Shown here: one piece after another, positions 21,175 through 33,207 of the stretch
How the letters are laid out: the number at the start of each line of letters is the position of its first letter
Numbering within the stretch: position 1 is the stretch's first letter
From: Undaria pinnatifida
Taxonomy: Eukaryota; Sar; Phaeophyceae; Laminariales; Alariaceae
Assembly (NCBI GenBank): GCA_012845835.1
Contig: JABAKD010000012.1
Span: forward strand, 13,330,195 to 13,394,194
Direction: 5' to 3'
DNA: 64,000 nt
Program-made: the position numbers and the translations under genes
Notes under the pieces: model-generated
Databases searched by the model: none
The model's input: the letters and a program-made list of their open reading frames with translations, nothing else
What the model was told of the DNA's origin: nothing

Positions 21175-21272
21175 ATTTCGTGTTCGCACTTTTTGTGCAC
21201 TCCCTTGGTTTTTGAGAGTTTGGAAAACGAAATTTGGCAGGGTTGTACGTCATGACCATCAATCAATCAATG
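21175..21272 (+). repeat. Left arm of a ~1-kb inverted repeat
   Basis: CTTGGTTTTTGAGAGTTTGG and GGTTGTACGTCATGAC recur inverted at about 22170-22215 (CCAACTCTCAAAAACCAAGG). The arms are imperfect and the boundaries uncertain. Confidence 0.5.
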
Positions 21273-21439
21273 CAAAACGACCCGGTGTTGGTATTTTCGA
21301 TATTACTTTTTGTTTCTTCTCCAGGCGCATTTTACCGTTTTTTCTGAAGTTTTGGCGACTTCGACCCTCCGTATTAATAGAGAGTCGTTCTATGGTGGTG
21401 GTAGCCCCCTCAACTTTTCTCTGACGAAATCCCCGGTTT

Positions 21440-21655
21440 CGAAACGAGCTCACCGGGCGCATCTCCTGGCATACGGCGCCCCTTGCCACCCCGACGTCAT
21501 CGTTCGACAGCCCTTCCTTTGCAAACAAGAAAGCATGTATGACATCATGTGAAGATATTTTTCGCACGTGACATCCTTCCTCGTGTCAAGCAGCCATGAA
21601 ACGGTCGTCGAAGAAAACCGCTGGTTTTGGGGGAGGGCTATCATCATCGTGGAAT
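21440..21655 (-). repeat. Dispersed repeat shared with the right window edge
   Basis: The reverse complement contains CCAAAACCAGCGGTTTTCTT, TTTCATGGCTGCTTGACACG and GGGCTGTCGAACGATGACGT. These match 63848-64000 on the plus strand over about 150 bases. The element type is unknown. Confidence 0.65.
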
Positions 21656-21866
21656 CAGTCTAGACAGGACATGATGACATGTAAATTCATGCCACGGTAG
21701 CGGTTGCAATTATTGTTGGATTAACTGAATGTAGACTACCTGTTTGTTGTCTGATTGATGAGCTCCTCAAATGAGGTACTAACCAAGTAATTTCACAGAT
21801 GACATGTGTATATTTGATTACGACTGAGGCATATAATCTTGGTCGGGTTATACGCGGAAGTGTGGT

Positions 21867-21921
21867 GAGCTAAAGCTTTATTTTTCCCCATCCGCCGGAG
21901 GATAAAAAAAAAAAAAAAAAA
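21867..21921 (+). repeat. Short dispersed repeat with A-tail
   Basis: GTGAGCTAAAGCTTTATTTT then CCCATCCGCCGGAGGAT and an 18-A run. Second copy of the repeat at 18770. Confidence 0.6.
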
Positions 21922-22129
21922 ACTTGGTCGGGTTGTGCAAACGAAGGCCTCCCAAGCCATTTCTCGGGTGATTGATTGATGATGGTGATGATGGATGATG
22001 ATATTGAGGTCCTCATGTTAGGACCGCAAAAAATTCTTAGAATATATATGCTGCACTCCTATAATATCGTGTGGGATGGCTCCCTGACGAACGCATTTTA
22101 TTTTTTTCAAAAACAGAAAACTGAAAATG

Positions 22130-22245
22130 ACCAGCAGTGAGTGGCTCGGTTTGTATTGTCATGAAAAGCACAACCGTGCCAAACGTCGCTTTCCAACTCT
22201 CAAAAACCAAGGTGCAAGAATGATTCCCGTGCAGAGTTACATTAT
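22130..22245 (-). repeat. Right arm of the inverted repeat
   Basis: Inverted partner of 21175-21272, read as CTTGGTTTTTGAGAGTTGGA and GGTTGTGCTTTTCATGAC on the minus strand. Confidence 0.5.
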
Positions 22246-22982
22246 TCTCTAAGAAGGTTCTCCAAGAGCCCTACACATTATTCTAGTACTTTGGGAGGTG
22301 TTTCATTCAACAGCCTCGTACGGGTCGCCGAACAAAACAAGTGCCGTCATGGACGTCTTCCCCTTCCTTGTTGATGCGATCATGTCAACATGTCTAGTGT
22401 CGAAATACTCTGCGTATTGACCGATATATTGGCTGAATACAACGTATATATATGATTTTTACTACACGATGCTCAAACCCCTACAAAATAACGCCTCCCC
22501 AAGCAATACGAACAATGCCCATATCTCACGAACTACACGACTCTCACGCCGAGTTTTTCTTCGTCGACGCGCTCTCCTTGTTCATGCGGTCATTTCGATG
22601 TATTTAGTTCTGAAGTATGCAACGTTTTCCGTTTCGAATTGCCCGAAGGTGGAGATTTATGCATTTTCCTGGAACCAGCTCGTAGGCACACAAGGACAGC
22701 ACTCGGAGGTACAGAGAGACGGTAGATGTACCCCAAGCCCAAGCCCGGCATGTATGTGGCTGATATCTAATCAAGTTCCGTTGGCAATTAATCATAGATT
22801 AGTTCTTCTAACTACCCGACCAAGACGCTGTGCTGGTGGTCTGGCGTGCATACATAAACGATTAAACCACAACGCAGGGTGGGGTAAAAGAGAACAGCCG
22901 GTACCGGTACCCACAAAATGCATACTATATAGTCTACCTGCTGTGCATGTAATAAGTATAATATATGCGGCAAAATATTCCA
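22246..22982. other. Unrecognised stretch
   Basis: A 186-codon plus frame (22469-23029) runs into the next G-run repeat at its 3' end and has no recognisable domain, so it is not called. Segments near 22340-22430 and 22550-22640 look weakly related to each other. Confidence 0.35.
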
Positions 22983-24025
22983 TGCCAGTATATTTTATTA
23001 TAAAAAATGAAAATACACTCCAGCTGTGAGATCGAAGATTTCGTCGAAACTCATCTTTGCAAGCTGTGTGTGGTACTCCGATCGCGCGTATTACGAGTTG
23101 TGTGTCCTCATTAAGGATATAGGTCGGCGACTCCCCTTACAACTACAGTGTAGCTATCAGGGTCAACAGGATGATTTTAGTCAGTCTGTGCGCGGAAACT
23201 ACAAAACCCGTTTCTGAGGGGGACAAAATCTGACAGCTGTGAAGGGAAATGAAACCTTTGATCAAGTGAATCTTGTAGGTCGAATAACCGGTGAGGGGGA
23301 GTTTTGAAGGACGTGGGGGCCTGGTTTTGATCAAAAGCGAGCGGGTTTGGAGGGTGGGGGGGGGGGGGGGAAAGGGGGCAATTTGTGCATGTAAGCTATA
23401 AATCCTTTCGAGGGGATAAATCTGACGGTTTGGCATCAGTATATTATTGGGGGCGGGGGTTGGGGCGGGGGGGGGGGGGGGGGGGCGTGTGGGGGGGGGG
23501 GGGGGGCGTGTGGGGCAGCTCAATATGTGCCTGGAAACTATACATTATTTTGAGGGGATAAATGTGACGGTTTTGGAAATAATACATCAGTTTATCATGT
23601 ATATCCTGGGGTAAGTCGTACAATCAGTGAGTAAATAGAGGGTGGAGTGTTCGAGGGGGTGGGGTTGGGATGGGTTGGGGGGGAGGTGGGGGGTGTGGGG
23701 GCGGGGGGGGGGCGGGGGGGGGAGGAAGGGCTTTAGGTGAGGGGTTTGTTATACGTGTGGTGCTAGGTCTAGGCGATGGTGCGGGTGATGGGGAAGAAGG
23801 GGGCGTTCGAGGCGGGGGGGGGGGGGGGGACACAGCGGCATGGATGGCTCTCGAAAGATAATGAGGTGATATCCTGTGCGTGAAGTGTTTATTAATGTGG
23901 CGGCTTTCGATATTTGGTGGGGCGTTTGAGTAAGGGAGAGCAAGAGGGGGGGGGGGGGGGGGGGGGATTTTTAGGAGGTTTAGGTCACAAATATTATTCA
24001 AATACACTTCGGCTGTGAGATCAAT
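22983..24025 (+). repeat. G-run repeat block
   Basis: Starts TATTTTATTATAAAAAATGA and is colinear with 17028-17990: leader, GGCCTGGTTTTGATCAAAAG, G-runs near 23355, 23467 and 23492, one GGTGCTAGG module (23758), and the ACAGCGGCATGG and GTGTTTATTAATG segments. It ends at AAATACACTTCGGCTGTGAG. Confidence 0.82.
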
Positions 24026-24265
24026 TGTAAAAATTAAAGTACACTCCATACAGCTGTGAGATCGAATATTTTGTCGAAACTCATCTTTGCGAGCTGTGTG
24101 TGATACTCCGATCGCGCGTATCACGGGCTGTGTGTCCTCATTAAGGATATAGGTCGGCGACTCCCCTTTCAACTACATTACAACAGCAGTGTAGCTATCA
24201 GGGTCAACAGGGCGATGTTAGGCAGTCTGTGCGCGGAAACTATTAAACCCGTTTCTGCAAACTAT
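24026..24265 (+). repeat. G-run family leader, joined directly to the previous block
   Basis: A second leader starts TTGTAAAAATTAAAGTACAC immediately after the previous block, with a small TACA insertion and an ACTACATTACAACAG variant, then breaks off at AACCCGTTTCTG. Confidence 0.8.
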
Positions 24266-24489
24266 ACATATAGACTATAATAGACTATGCATGCCGCCCA
24301 TCAAAATTACTTGCCACATAGAGCGTTTTCAGTATTTATTTATGGATTGATGTCAAACAACGCATTAACTCGCGTAATCAGGTCCTTGGTAACAAAAGAC
24401 AGGCTCCAGTCGGACTGGAGTGTAGAAACTGAGAAAACTACACAAAGAAAAAAATACAACATACGTGGTGCCATAAGTGGTACACACAT

Positions 24490-24606
24490 GTATTATAAAA
24501 ATAAAATACACTCCATCCAGCTGTCTGTGAGATCGAAGATTTTGTCAAAACTCGTCTTTGCAAGCTGTGTGATACTCCGATCGCGCGTATTATTGGGCGT
24601 GTGTTC
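24490..24606 (+). repeat. G-run family leader, short unit
   Basis: About 110 bp, TATTATAAAAATAAAATACA to CGCGCGTATTATTGG. The same short extent as 14505-14612 and 3751-3857. Confidence 0.75.
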
Positions 24607-24839
24607 TTACATACATGCTATTTTCTTTTTTTCGCACACATCTACTTTCCAGCTTCTAGACAAGCCGTGGTCACAGGTGTCGCCCGTTCTCCCCACCGGT
24701 TCTTGCCTTCAATTTTTATCGCGCATAGGGTTCAGCAATCCCACTGCTCGTCGACTTTTCATCGTGTTTTGCTAACTCATGCTCTCGCGCTTTCCGCAAG
24801 TCAATTTGTGCGCAAGAAAAAGTCCCCATAAAGTTATAC

Positions 24840-24942
24840 GAGTGAATATGCACTCTGGGGGATTCGGACTCACGAAACTGACCTAAAACAGGCTCGGGGA
24901 TAACCTGATACTTCGTACGCCCACCGGGGCGACCGGACTATA
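24840..24942 (-). other. Weak tRNA-like or SINE-like segment
   Basis: On the minus strand, GAGTCCGAATCCCCC resembles a tRNA T-arm or B box, with a possible A-box-like GGTCGCCCCGGTGGGCG about 60 bases upstream. The stems do not close convincingly. It could be chance. Confidence 0.2.
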
Positions 24943-25116
24943 CCCACATACATAGAAGCTCAATCAAGCAAGTCGTGCTTTCGCCACGAAAAAGGTAAGA
25001 AGAGTGAAATCGGTGGTCACAGTACGCACGTATCAGGCCCATAACGGTGCGTACGTTCAAGACTCGCAGCTGGAACCGACTACCAGGTACACCGCACGAC
25101 ACCAAGGAAAACAATG

Positions 25117-25619
25117 TGTCGGACGTACTCACTCCATTATTGTCAGATTACAGACAAGAATCCGTCGAAAAGATGGATCGGAGAATGTCGGGGGTTTCGT
25201 ATATGTGTGGGATGGATTTCCACAACGGGATTTTGTGTTGTAGGTTTTCATGTGCCCGAATAATATCACTCTATTTTTCGACTCTATTTTCGCCTCTATC
25301 TTGTGTCTATTCTGTGTATCTTCTACGGCTACCACGTCAAGGGCTACCACGCCCCATCTATATTGCAAGGGCCATCACGCCTTCACCATTGCACGGCTAC
25401 CACGCCTGTGTATTTATATCCCGGCTACCACGCCACAGTTCGAGTTCCATTTCTGGGTTATCACACCTGAGCCATCACGCTCCACCACACACGTAAATCG
25501 GGTTATCACACCCGCCTTTTAGTTTGTAGTTCGTAGTTTAACGATCACTGGCTTTTACGCCACATTTCTTCTCCACCTACACCACCACCGGGTCGCCACA
25601 CGTACCAACCTACTCCACA
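25117..25619 (+). repeat. 5' LTR of the old copia element
   Basis: 503 bp. It contains about ten spaced copies of GG(C/T)TA(C/T)CAC(G/A)CC from about 25327 to 25600, also present in the 3' LTR. Confidence 0.9.
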
Positions 25620-25667
25620 CGCTAGCGTCAACGATCTCCATCGAACGAGTGGGTTGTGCGTTGCTAA

Positions 25668-27258
25668 GTGCCAATGAGGAGAACCGATACAAAAACTTCG
25701 TTGGGGGAAAGGTTAAGCACCCCTCCCGGCGGAGTAGGCAACGAGGGAGAGGGATGCGAGTCCTCCTCCGCCAATGCACAACACCATGGAGGAGAGGGAC
25801 GCGAGTCTTTCCCCGCCAATGCTCTGCATCATGAAGCAGCTCCATCAGCAACTTCATCGAACATGATCGCAGACCTAGCTGACGCCCTTCGCCAAGTACT
25901 GCAGATGACCAACGAGGGAGGGCCAACCGCCCCAACAGGCACGTACGAGTCTAGACCCATCGAAAATCGTCCGAAAAATGAAAGGCTTGCTTGGTCTGGA
26001 AAGTTTGAGAGCGGGCAAAGTGTTGCATCAGCTTTCCGTGTTTCCCGAGGTTCTGTTATTTCCTGGGTCTCGGCTGGAGGGTTGATGGACGTAGTGAAGG
26101 GAGAATCGATACCAGTAGGGCTTCCAGATGTTGACCTGTCACGACTCAGGAGTTACTTTGAGGAGGAGAGAGTAGATAAGTCGCTCAAGCTATGGTCACA
26201 ACTGATCGCAAAATCACTGCCCAACCAGTCCAAGAACTGATTTTCGCTGCGGGGTCACCTCAAGAAGCGTGGAGGGTGTTTGAGTCCCACTGCGCTGTCA
26301 AAAGTGAACGTGAGAGGGAAATAGTAGAGGATGAGTGGAATGAACTGAGGCAGAAGGAGGGAGAGAACATCATGTCATTTTACGGTAGGGCAAAGGCCAT
26401 AAGGATGAATCTAGAATCATGCGGTGATAAGCGACCAGACGCATCTATGTGCAAACATATTGCCGGTAGAATGCTCCCATCTGTAGTGACCACGTGCTTC
26501 TCCTTCCCGATCTTGCGGGTCATACCATGGAAGGTTTGCTCAGGAGAGCTGCTCACGAACTGGAGCGCAATGGGAGATCAGGAGAAGAAAGAGAGGAGAC
26601 AAGGCATGCCCTGACCGCAGCCAGCGTGGGTCGGGGCGACCGGGGTGGGAGAAATGCTGGCGATCGGGGGTATGGAGAGCACGACCGACCGTACACCTAC
26701 TGCGCGCACCACGGCAAGGGGCAAGACCACAACACCCCCGAATGCATCGTCATGCGTCGAGGATTCGACAGATACTACGGAGACTTCCACGAATACCTAC
26801 AGACGCGGGGGCTCGGGCCGTACGCCGGACGCGGAGGAGGGCGCGGGGCGGAAGGTAAAGGTCGACAGCAACCGTACCCAAACGACTCGGGTGCGCGTTG
26901 GAGTCGGGGCCACCCGCCGGAGCAGCAGAGAACACCACCGCCAGGAGTCGGACCCGGGCCTGGCGGGTATGCGAACCGCTTCCCGGGAGGACGTGGCCAC
27001 GAGAACCGGCATCACCCTTCGGGCGGGCGCGGCCGAGGCCGGGGCGAGGGCTTCGGGCAGGTGCCACCGCCAAATTTTCCGTCGAGTTCGCCGCCGAATT
27101 TTTTGCCTAGTTTGCCGCCTGGACAATTTCCCAACGCACCGCGGCACGCTTTTGCGGTAGATTATCCCTACGAGAACGAATACGTGGGATACTCGGGGTG
27201 GGGGGCAGCAGCGGGGCACTGGTCACCACCACCGACAGCGGAGTCGGGGACTCCCTAG
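25668..27258 (+). pseudogene. Copia gag, frameshifted
   Basis: Three overlapping frames (25668-26240, 26192-26614, 26494-27258) together give a gag protein. The capsid-like part includes LWSQLIAKSLP and EAWRVFESHC in successive frames, and then GENIMSFYGRAKAIRM. A Gly/Arg/Pro-rich tail follows, with a Cys/His motif YCAHHGKGQDHNTPEC (CX2HX6HX4C spacing) that probably binds nucleic acid. Two single-frame shifts, near 26220 and 26500, break it. Gag would form the particle that packages element RNA. Confidence 0.75.
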
Positions 27259-27552
27259 CAGCAGCGGCAGCACCAACAACAGCAAGAGGGCACGCCTCCT
27301 GCCACGTCTACCTCTGCTACTGGAACTCTCTCTTCTCCGGCTCCCGGCGCAGCTCAAGCCAGCTCCCCTGCAGCTCTTCATCGCACGTAGTGTGAAAATA
27401 GGCAAGTCTGAGTCTGGTGATTATGTTGCTGTAGAACGTGGTGGTGTGGTGCGTGGTAGCGTTGTAGGACGTGTTGAGTCAGCCTTGATTACACGTGTTG
27501 CTAGCGCCCTTCGGTGTACCCCGGGGCAACCTAGGGCGTATGGTAGCGAGGA

Positions 27553-29220
27553 ATGGGATGCGGACTCAGGAACAAGTGCCATGATGTCCAACAACAAAGA
27601 GGACATGTACAACATTCGCCACCCACCGACCAGTACATACAGATAGGCGATTCAGGGTTGATTAGAGTAGAGGCAATCGGGGACGTCAATTTAGTATTTC
27701 ACCAGCAAGATGAACACGAAAACCAGGAGGACGTTGTGGCGTGTGTGCAAGATGTGATTTACACTCCGTGGCTTGGCTTCAAACTTTTCTCGATTTGGAA
27801 GGTGGCGCACAAAAACTACTGTTCTGTAAACTCCACTGGTACACAAGCGGGAAGGCTCCGATTCATTCGGGGGTCGGCGAACGACTCCCTCAACGCCACC
27901 CGACTCCCCCCTCCTCCGTTGCCAGTGGAAGTAGCGAATGAGAGTGCCCCCGAGTCTTCTGCTTGCAACCCACCGATGCCAGTTGGTGCTTCGCGTGAGA
28001 TTGCATTCGTGTCTGCTGCCTGCATGTCCCCCCCGGTTCCTCTTAGTGAAAACAACCTCGTACAACCTTCGAGCGTTGTGATGGCTTCCCCCATGGAGTT
28101 GGAGCTTGAGCTTGAGACTACCCCACTCCGCGTGATTCAAGTACGGCATGGATTTATCGACCCCAGAGCATTTCTGACGTGAAGACTGAGGCGTATGCCG
28201 TAGAATGGGACAATTTCGACCGTATGATGCAACATAGAGTGATGAGTGTGCATTGGCCATTTTGGGCCCCGGTGAAAACCCTCCCCGGTAAAACCCTTCT
28301 CATGTAGGCAACGATCGCAAGCGAGTCGATATTAACGTGTTCCATGACCGCGCCGGCCACTTGTCCGAACTTATTTTGAGGGAATCTGCTCGGCAGCGAG
28401 GGATCACCCTCACCGGACGGATGTAACCCTGCACTACGTGCATACCGGCGAGGGGGAAGCGAGCGGACGTGCCGAAGAGAAGCGAGGGACGAGCGGGGAA
28501 GGCGCCCGGCGATCTCCTACATATCGACATGTGCGGCCCGTACAGGCGGCAACCACTACATGTTCTATGCTGTCGATGCTGCAACGGGCTACATCGCAAA
28601 CTACGTCCTTCGTCGCAAGTCTGACGCCGTGGCCGTCTTCCGGCGGTGTATCGTCGACCTCGCCCATAAGGCGGGGACGAGGATACGGAATGTTCGGGGC
28701 GACTGCGATTCGCTTTGGACCAGCAAGGACTTCCGTGACGTCTGCTCCACCATGGGAATCGCCGTGCAGCACTCCCCCCCCGGGGCGCAGCAATACAATG
28801 GGGTAGTGGAAAATGCAATCCAGCGTTGCAACAAAATCTCCATGGCATCTCGCCGCGCCGCGGAGCGACGCTTGGGGCCAGGGGGGTTCTCGTGTGTTCG
28901 CGGCGTAGATGCTCGCGGGGACAAGCTCTGGGCGGAATCGGCGAAGGATGCCGCGCAGAAACTCAACCAGGCTGCTTCCCCTTCAAACCCCGGTCGCGCG
29001 TCGCCGCAGGAACTGTTCACCGGAAAGAAGGGTGCTTGCTTGGTGGTGCCGTTGTTTCAGTACGGTTTCATGCTCCGGGAGAGGAGGTCGAAGCTGGACG
29101 ACAAGGCAGTGCCGTCCTACTTCCTCAACGCGGGCGACAACCATGCCGACTGCTGTGTGAAGGTACCCAGGACTGACCCAGGGCGCGCATGCTACTCAAG
29201 CAACGGTACATGGGCGCCGC
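27553..29220 (+). pseudogene. Copia protease and integrase, broken
   Basis: Just upstream in another frame lies EEWDADSGTSAMM (27550-27590), holding the protease DSG. The protease-like body (YIQIGDSGLIRVEAIGDV, YTPWLGFKLFSIWK) follows. The integrase zinc-binding region (VFHDRAGHLSEL, then PCTTC) lies near 28335-28440 with an in-frame TAA before PCTTC. The catalytic core shows HIDMCGPYR, NVRGDCDSLW and YNGVVENAI, which supply D, D and E. It is interrupted by stops or shifts near 27640, 28182, 28424 and 28560, so it is inactive. Confidence 0.8.
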
Positions 29221-29354
29221 TGCCACAGTCGGGGGGGGGGAGTTCAGTACTGCCTCTCTCGCGCCAGCACCGCCTACCCCGCCGGGGGTGTCAATCGAGA
29301 TTGCCTCGACGCCGCCCGCCGTTGCCGGTACCCACCTGCCGCCACCGCCTTGTC

Positions 29355-29935
29355 GCCGCCCGCCACTGCCGGTACGCCGTCGGCAGCAGCCACCTGGCCG
29401 CCACCACCGCTGCTGTCGTCGTCGCCGCCTTCCGCGCACTCACCCAGCGCTCACACCTCGCCGCCGCCCGGACCGACTGGTATGCCGCCCGCCACTGCCG
29501 GTCCGCCACCTGCGCACTCGCCCAGCGCTCACACTCCTCGCTCGATGCCGCCCGCCACTGCCGGTACGCCGTCGGTAGCAGCCACCTCGCCGCCACCACC
29601 GCTGCTGTCGTCGTCGCCGCCGTCCGCGCACTCACCCAGCGCTCACACCTCGCCGCCGCCCGGACCGACTGGTATGCCGCCCGCCACTGCCGGTCCGCCG
29701 CCTGCGCACTCGGCCAGAGCTCACACCCCTTGCTCGATGCCGCCCGCCACTGCCGGTACGCCGTCGGCAGCAGCCGCCTGGCCGCCACCACCGCTGCTGT
29801 CGTCGTCATTCCGCGCACTCACCCAGCACTCACACCTCGCCGCCGTCTGGACCGACTGGTATGCCGCCCGCCACTGCCGGTCCGCCACCTGCGCACTCGG
29901 CCAGCGCTCACACACCGCCTGCCGCATGTTCGCCG
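29355..29935 (+). repeat. 192-bp tandem repeat in the copia pol linker
   Basis: GCCGCCCGCCACTGCCGGTA recurs at 29355, 29547 and 29739, exactly 192 bases (64 codons) apart. It gives about three copies of a Pro/Ala/Ser-rich 64-residue unit in the frame starting at 29350 (PPATAGTPSAAATWPPPP and so on). Copies differ by a few bases and the third has a small deletion. It sits between integrase and RT, a linker that varies in copia elements. Confidence 0.85.
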
Positions 29936-30479
29936 ATGCCGGAGTGGTCTCCTTCTTCCATCGAGGACGCCGCCTCGACAACATCGTCATCACCATCACC
30001 GACGGCGACACCGGCCCCGCGGACGTACAGGAGGAGATAGCCGCCGCCGGTCGCCGCAGGATATTCCTCGCCGCTCACCCCCCACGTAACAAGGATGGTG
30101 GGCGAAGGGGGCAACGAGCGCATGCCGGGAAGGACCAGGTCGGACGGCCGTCAGCTTTCAGGCGTGCCGGAAGAAGCCGTCTCTACGCCGCTGCCGGAGG
30201 CGACGTCGTTCGACCACGGGGTAGGACTCCTGTCTCATGCGGGGGAGGATGTGCTGCTGTCACTGCTGGCCAACCGACGGGCCCTGAACGCGCAACGAGT
30301 GCTCCTGCAGGGACACGGATCTGGTGAGCTGGGGGGCGGAGGCAAGCTGCATGCGGGGTCGGGGGGCGTGGAGGAGAGCAAAGGTGCACCGCCATACGAT
30401 ACCACGGGCGGGGGGGAGAGCGGGGGCAGCTATTGGTCGCTTGGACCGTCGGAGCGGGGAGTGACACTCGGCCTTGTGT

Positions 30480-32123
30480 CGCGCCTCGCCATGCGGGAGG
30501 ATGTCAACGCAGATCTTCGGGAGATGCACCCCTCTTACCTGCTGCCCGACATGCCCCTCTGCCACGCCAAGGACCTCCGCGTACCCAAGACGTTCAGGGA
30601 GGCGCGTGACGGTGAGCATGGCGTACAGTTCATGGACGCGGCTAAGCGTGAAGTGTTCGGTTTGCTTGAAGCAGGGGCGTTCGAAATTGTTGACGAGTAG
30701 CAACGAATGGACAACGTGATCAGTAGCAAGCTCATTTTTGATTGGAAGGTTGATCGATTTGGTTGGCCTACGAAAGCAAAGACGAGACTTATAGATAGGG
30801 GTAACATGCAGAGAGAGTACATTGACTTTGGAGATTTGTACGCGCCTACTGCTGCTCCGTCCAGTGTCCGTTTGTTGGCTGTGTTGGCGTGTGAGCATGA
30901 CCTAGAGTTGTGCCATGTCGATATCGACCAGGCTTTTGTGAGGGCAGATCTTGCCGAGGATGTCTACATGCGATTGCCAGGAGGGTGTAGTTCGTTGTCA
31001 GGGAAGGTTGTGAAGCTGAGCAAGAGTCTTTATGGTTTAAGACAGGCATCCAGGGCGTGGTATGCATTGCTGAAGAAGTGTCTTTTGGCTTTGGGGTTTG
31101 TGCAGTGCTTGGCTGATTCGTGTGTTTTTCGTTTGGTTGAGGGGGGGGAAGTGGCGATGCACCTAGTGGTGCATGTTGATGATATTTTTGCCGTGGGAAA
31201 GAAGGAAAGGTGTGATCAGTTCGGTAAGGATCTCGGACGTCTCGTTCCAGTTAAGTCGTTGGGCGAGCTTAAGTGGTACTCGGGGTGCTATTACGAGAGA
31301 GACAGGGAGGCAGGGTGGTTGACTATTTCGCAACAGATGTACACGGAAGAACTGGGAGAGAAGCATGGTGTGGAATGGGACAACGGTATCCCGATTCCTA
31401 CAACTTTAAGGATTCGGCGTTTTGATGTTGACGAGCCGAATGTTCTGCTTCCTTTCCGAGAGTTGATCGGTGCGCTTTTGTGGATTGCCTTGTTGACCAG
31501 GCCGGATATCGCGAATTCAGTGAGGGCAGTACCAAGGTATTGCAGTGCGCCGAAGCTGATCCACTGGAAAACGGCACATAATATACAAGGGTATGCAATG
31601 AGGACGAGTTATTTTGGGATTTCCTTTCAGAAGGGGACGTTGACGGGGATGAGTTTGATTTCGTCCGCACATACCGACTATGCTTCGCGCAGTACGGACA
31701 GGAGAAGCGTGTCGGGGGGGGTAGTGGTGTGTGCGCGGGGGGGGCTGTTTCGTGGCACTCCAAGACGCACAAGTGTGTGACTCTCTAGACTACTCAGGCG
31801 GAGTATGTGGCTATGTCGGACATGGGGAAGGAGATTTTGTTTTTGAGGCAGGTTTGGTGTTTTATGTTGCCGAAGGCAAGGATGCCGTGCATTTCCATGT
31901 ATGAGGATAACAAGGGTACCATCCAAAATCGCAAAGCACCCGGTTTCGAACTCGAACTCAAAGCACATTGACGTGAGGCATCACTTTTTGAGGGAACTGG
32001 CAGAAAGGAGGAAGTAGAAATTATCCACGTAGCGTCGCAGTACCAGCATGCTGACTTTCTTACCAAGGCGTTATCTGAGAGGGAGTTTGAATTTCACGGA
32101 GGGATAGTGATGAATTTGATGTG
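30480..32123 (+). pseudogene. Copia reverse transcriptase and RNase H, broken
   Basis: RT begins around the DAAKREVFGLLEAGAFEIVD segment and meets a TAG near 30698. The next 357-codon frame (30707-31780) holds SKLIFDWKVD, DIDQAFVRADL, SLYGLRQASRAWY and the active site VVHVDDI, with H where many copia elements have Y. The RNase H half (AHTDYASRSTDRRSVSGG, then TTQAEYVAMSD, YEDNKGT and QHADFLTKA across shifted frames) is disrupted after about 31740. Confidence 0.88.
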
Positions 32124-32441
32124 ATTTCTCTCGGATAGTGTTTGATTTTCTGACTTCCTATTTCTTATACGTTTCTTTGTTTTGTTTTCTGTGTTTATGA
32201 GGGTTCAAGGACTTGGATTCAAAGTGACCGATGGAAAATACTGTAGTGTTTGAGTTTAAATAACCATGGGTGTAATGGCATAAAAAAGGGGAGGGAATGA
32301 ATTTGAGTGTTTTGACAAATGCAACATTTTTTGTTTTCTGGGCTTGAGTAAAGAAAAACTCTGCAGTATTTTGGTATTTGGAAATGTACGTTTTAATGAA
32401 GTAGTCTGGATAAATCATGACAATGTTGCGAGTAGGGGGGC

Positions 32442-32940
32442 TGTTGGACGTACTCACTCCATTGTCAAATTACAAACGAAAATCCGTCAAAAAGATGGAT
32501 CGGAGAATTTCGGGGGTTTCGTATATGTGTGGGATGGATTTCCACAACGGGATTTTGTGTTGTGGGTTTTCATGTGCCCGAATAATATCACTCTATTTTT
32601 CGACTCCATTGTTGCCTCTATCTTGTGTATATTCTGTGTCTCTTCTACGGCTGCCACGCCAAGGGCTACCACGCCCCATCTATATTGCAAGGGCCATCAC
32701 GCCTTCACCACTGCACGGCTACCACGCCTGTGTATTTATATCCCGGCTGCCACGCCACAGTTCCGAGTTCCATTTCTGGGTTATCACACCTGAGCTATCA
32801 CGCTCCACCACACACGTAAATCGGGTTATCACACCCGCCTTAGTTTGTAGTTCGTAGTTTGCCGACCACCGGCTATTACGCCACCTTTCTTCTCCACCTA
32901 CACCACCACCGGGGCGCCACACGTACCAACCTACTCCACA
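32442..32940 (+). repeat. 3' LTR of the old copia element
   Basis: 499 bp, TGTTGG to CTCCACA, preceded by a G-rich purine tract. Several substitutions and small indels against the 5' LTR. Confidence 0.9.
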
Positions 32941-33207
32941 AAATGCATGTACGAATCCGAGGAGAAAGCAAGCTTAAGAGGAAGAAAGGCAGAGAAAACC
33001 AGAGAAAAAGTAGAAAACGAGGCAAGTAAGATAACTCGCCAGCAGGGCGGGGGTAGCGAGGCAAAGACAGGCGACACAGCGCTACGAAAAAAAAACTCAG
33101 CGTACACATCTAGACAGCTTAAAAGTATGGGGCAACCACAGCAGGGGTGGGTGTGGCGAGAAAAACAACCAACCAACCAACCAACGAACCAACCAATCAA
33201 CCAGCAC
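32941..33207. other. Gene-free flank with an (AACC)n tract
   Basis: CCAACCAACCAACCAACGAA lies at about 33169-33203. No gene was seen. Confidence 0.5.

Larger units (their letters stand above)
25117..32940 (+). mobile_element. Decayed Ty1/copia LTR retrotransposon
   Basis: LTRs at 25117-25619 and 32442-32940 begin TGTYGGACGTACTCACTCC and end CTACTCCACA. Flanks CAATG and AAATG fit a 5-bp duplication with one change. A purine tract AGTAGGGGGG lies just before the 3' LTR. Domain order is gag, protease, integrase, RT, RNase H, the Ty1/copia order. At least eight frameshifts or stops break the coding region and the LTRs differ at many sites, so it is an old copy. Confidence 0.92.

Noticed and set aside
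22469-23029. 186-codon frame as a host gene
   Set aside because: Its last part is the leader of the G-run repeat and the rest shows no domain.
25117-25619. CRISPR-like array from the regularly spaced GGCTACCACGCC motifs
   Set aside because: Motifs are short and variable, spacers uneven, and the array lies within an LTR of a eukaryotic retrotransposon.
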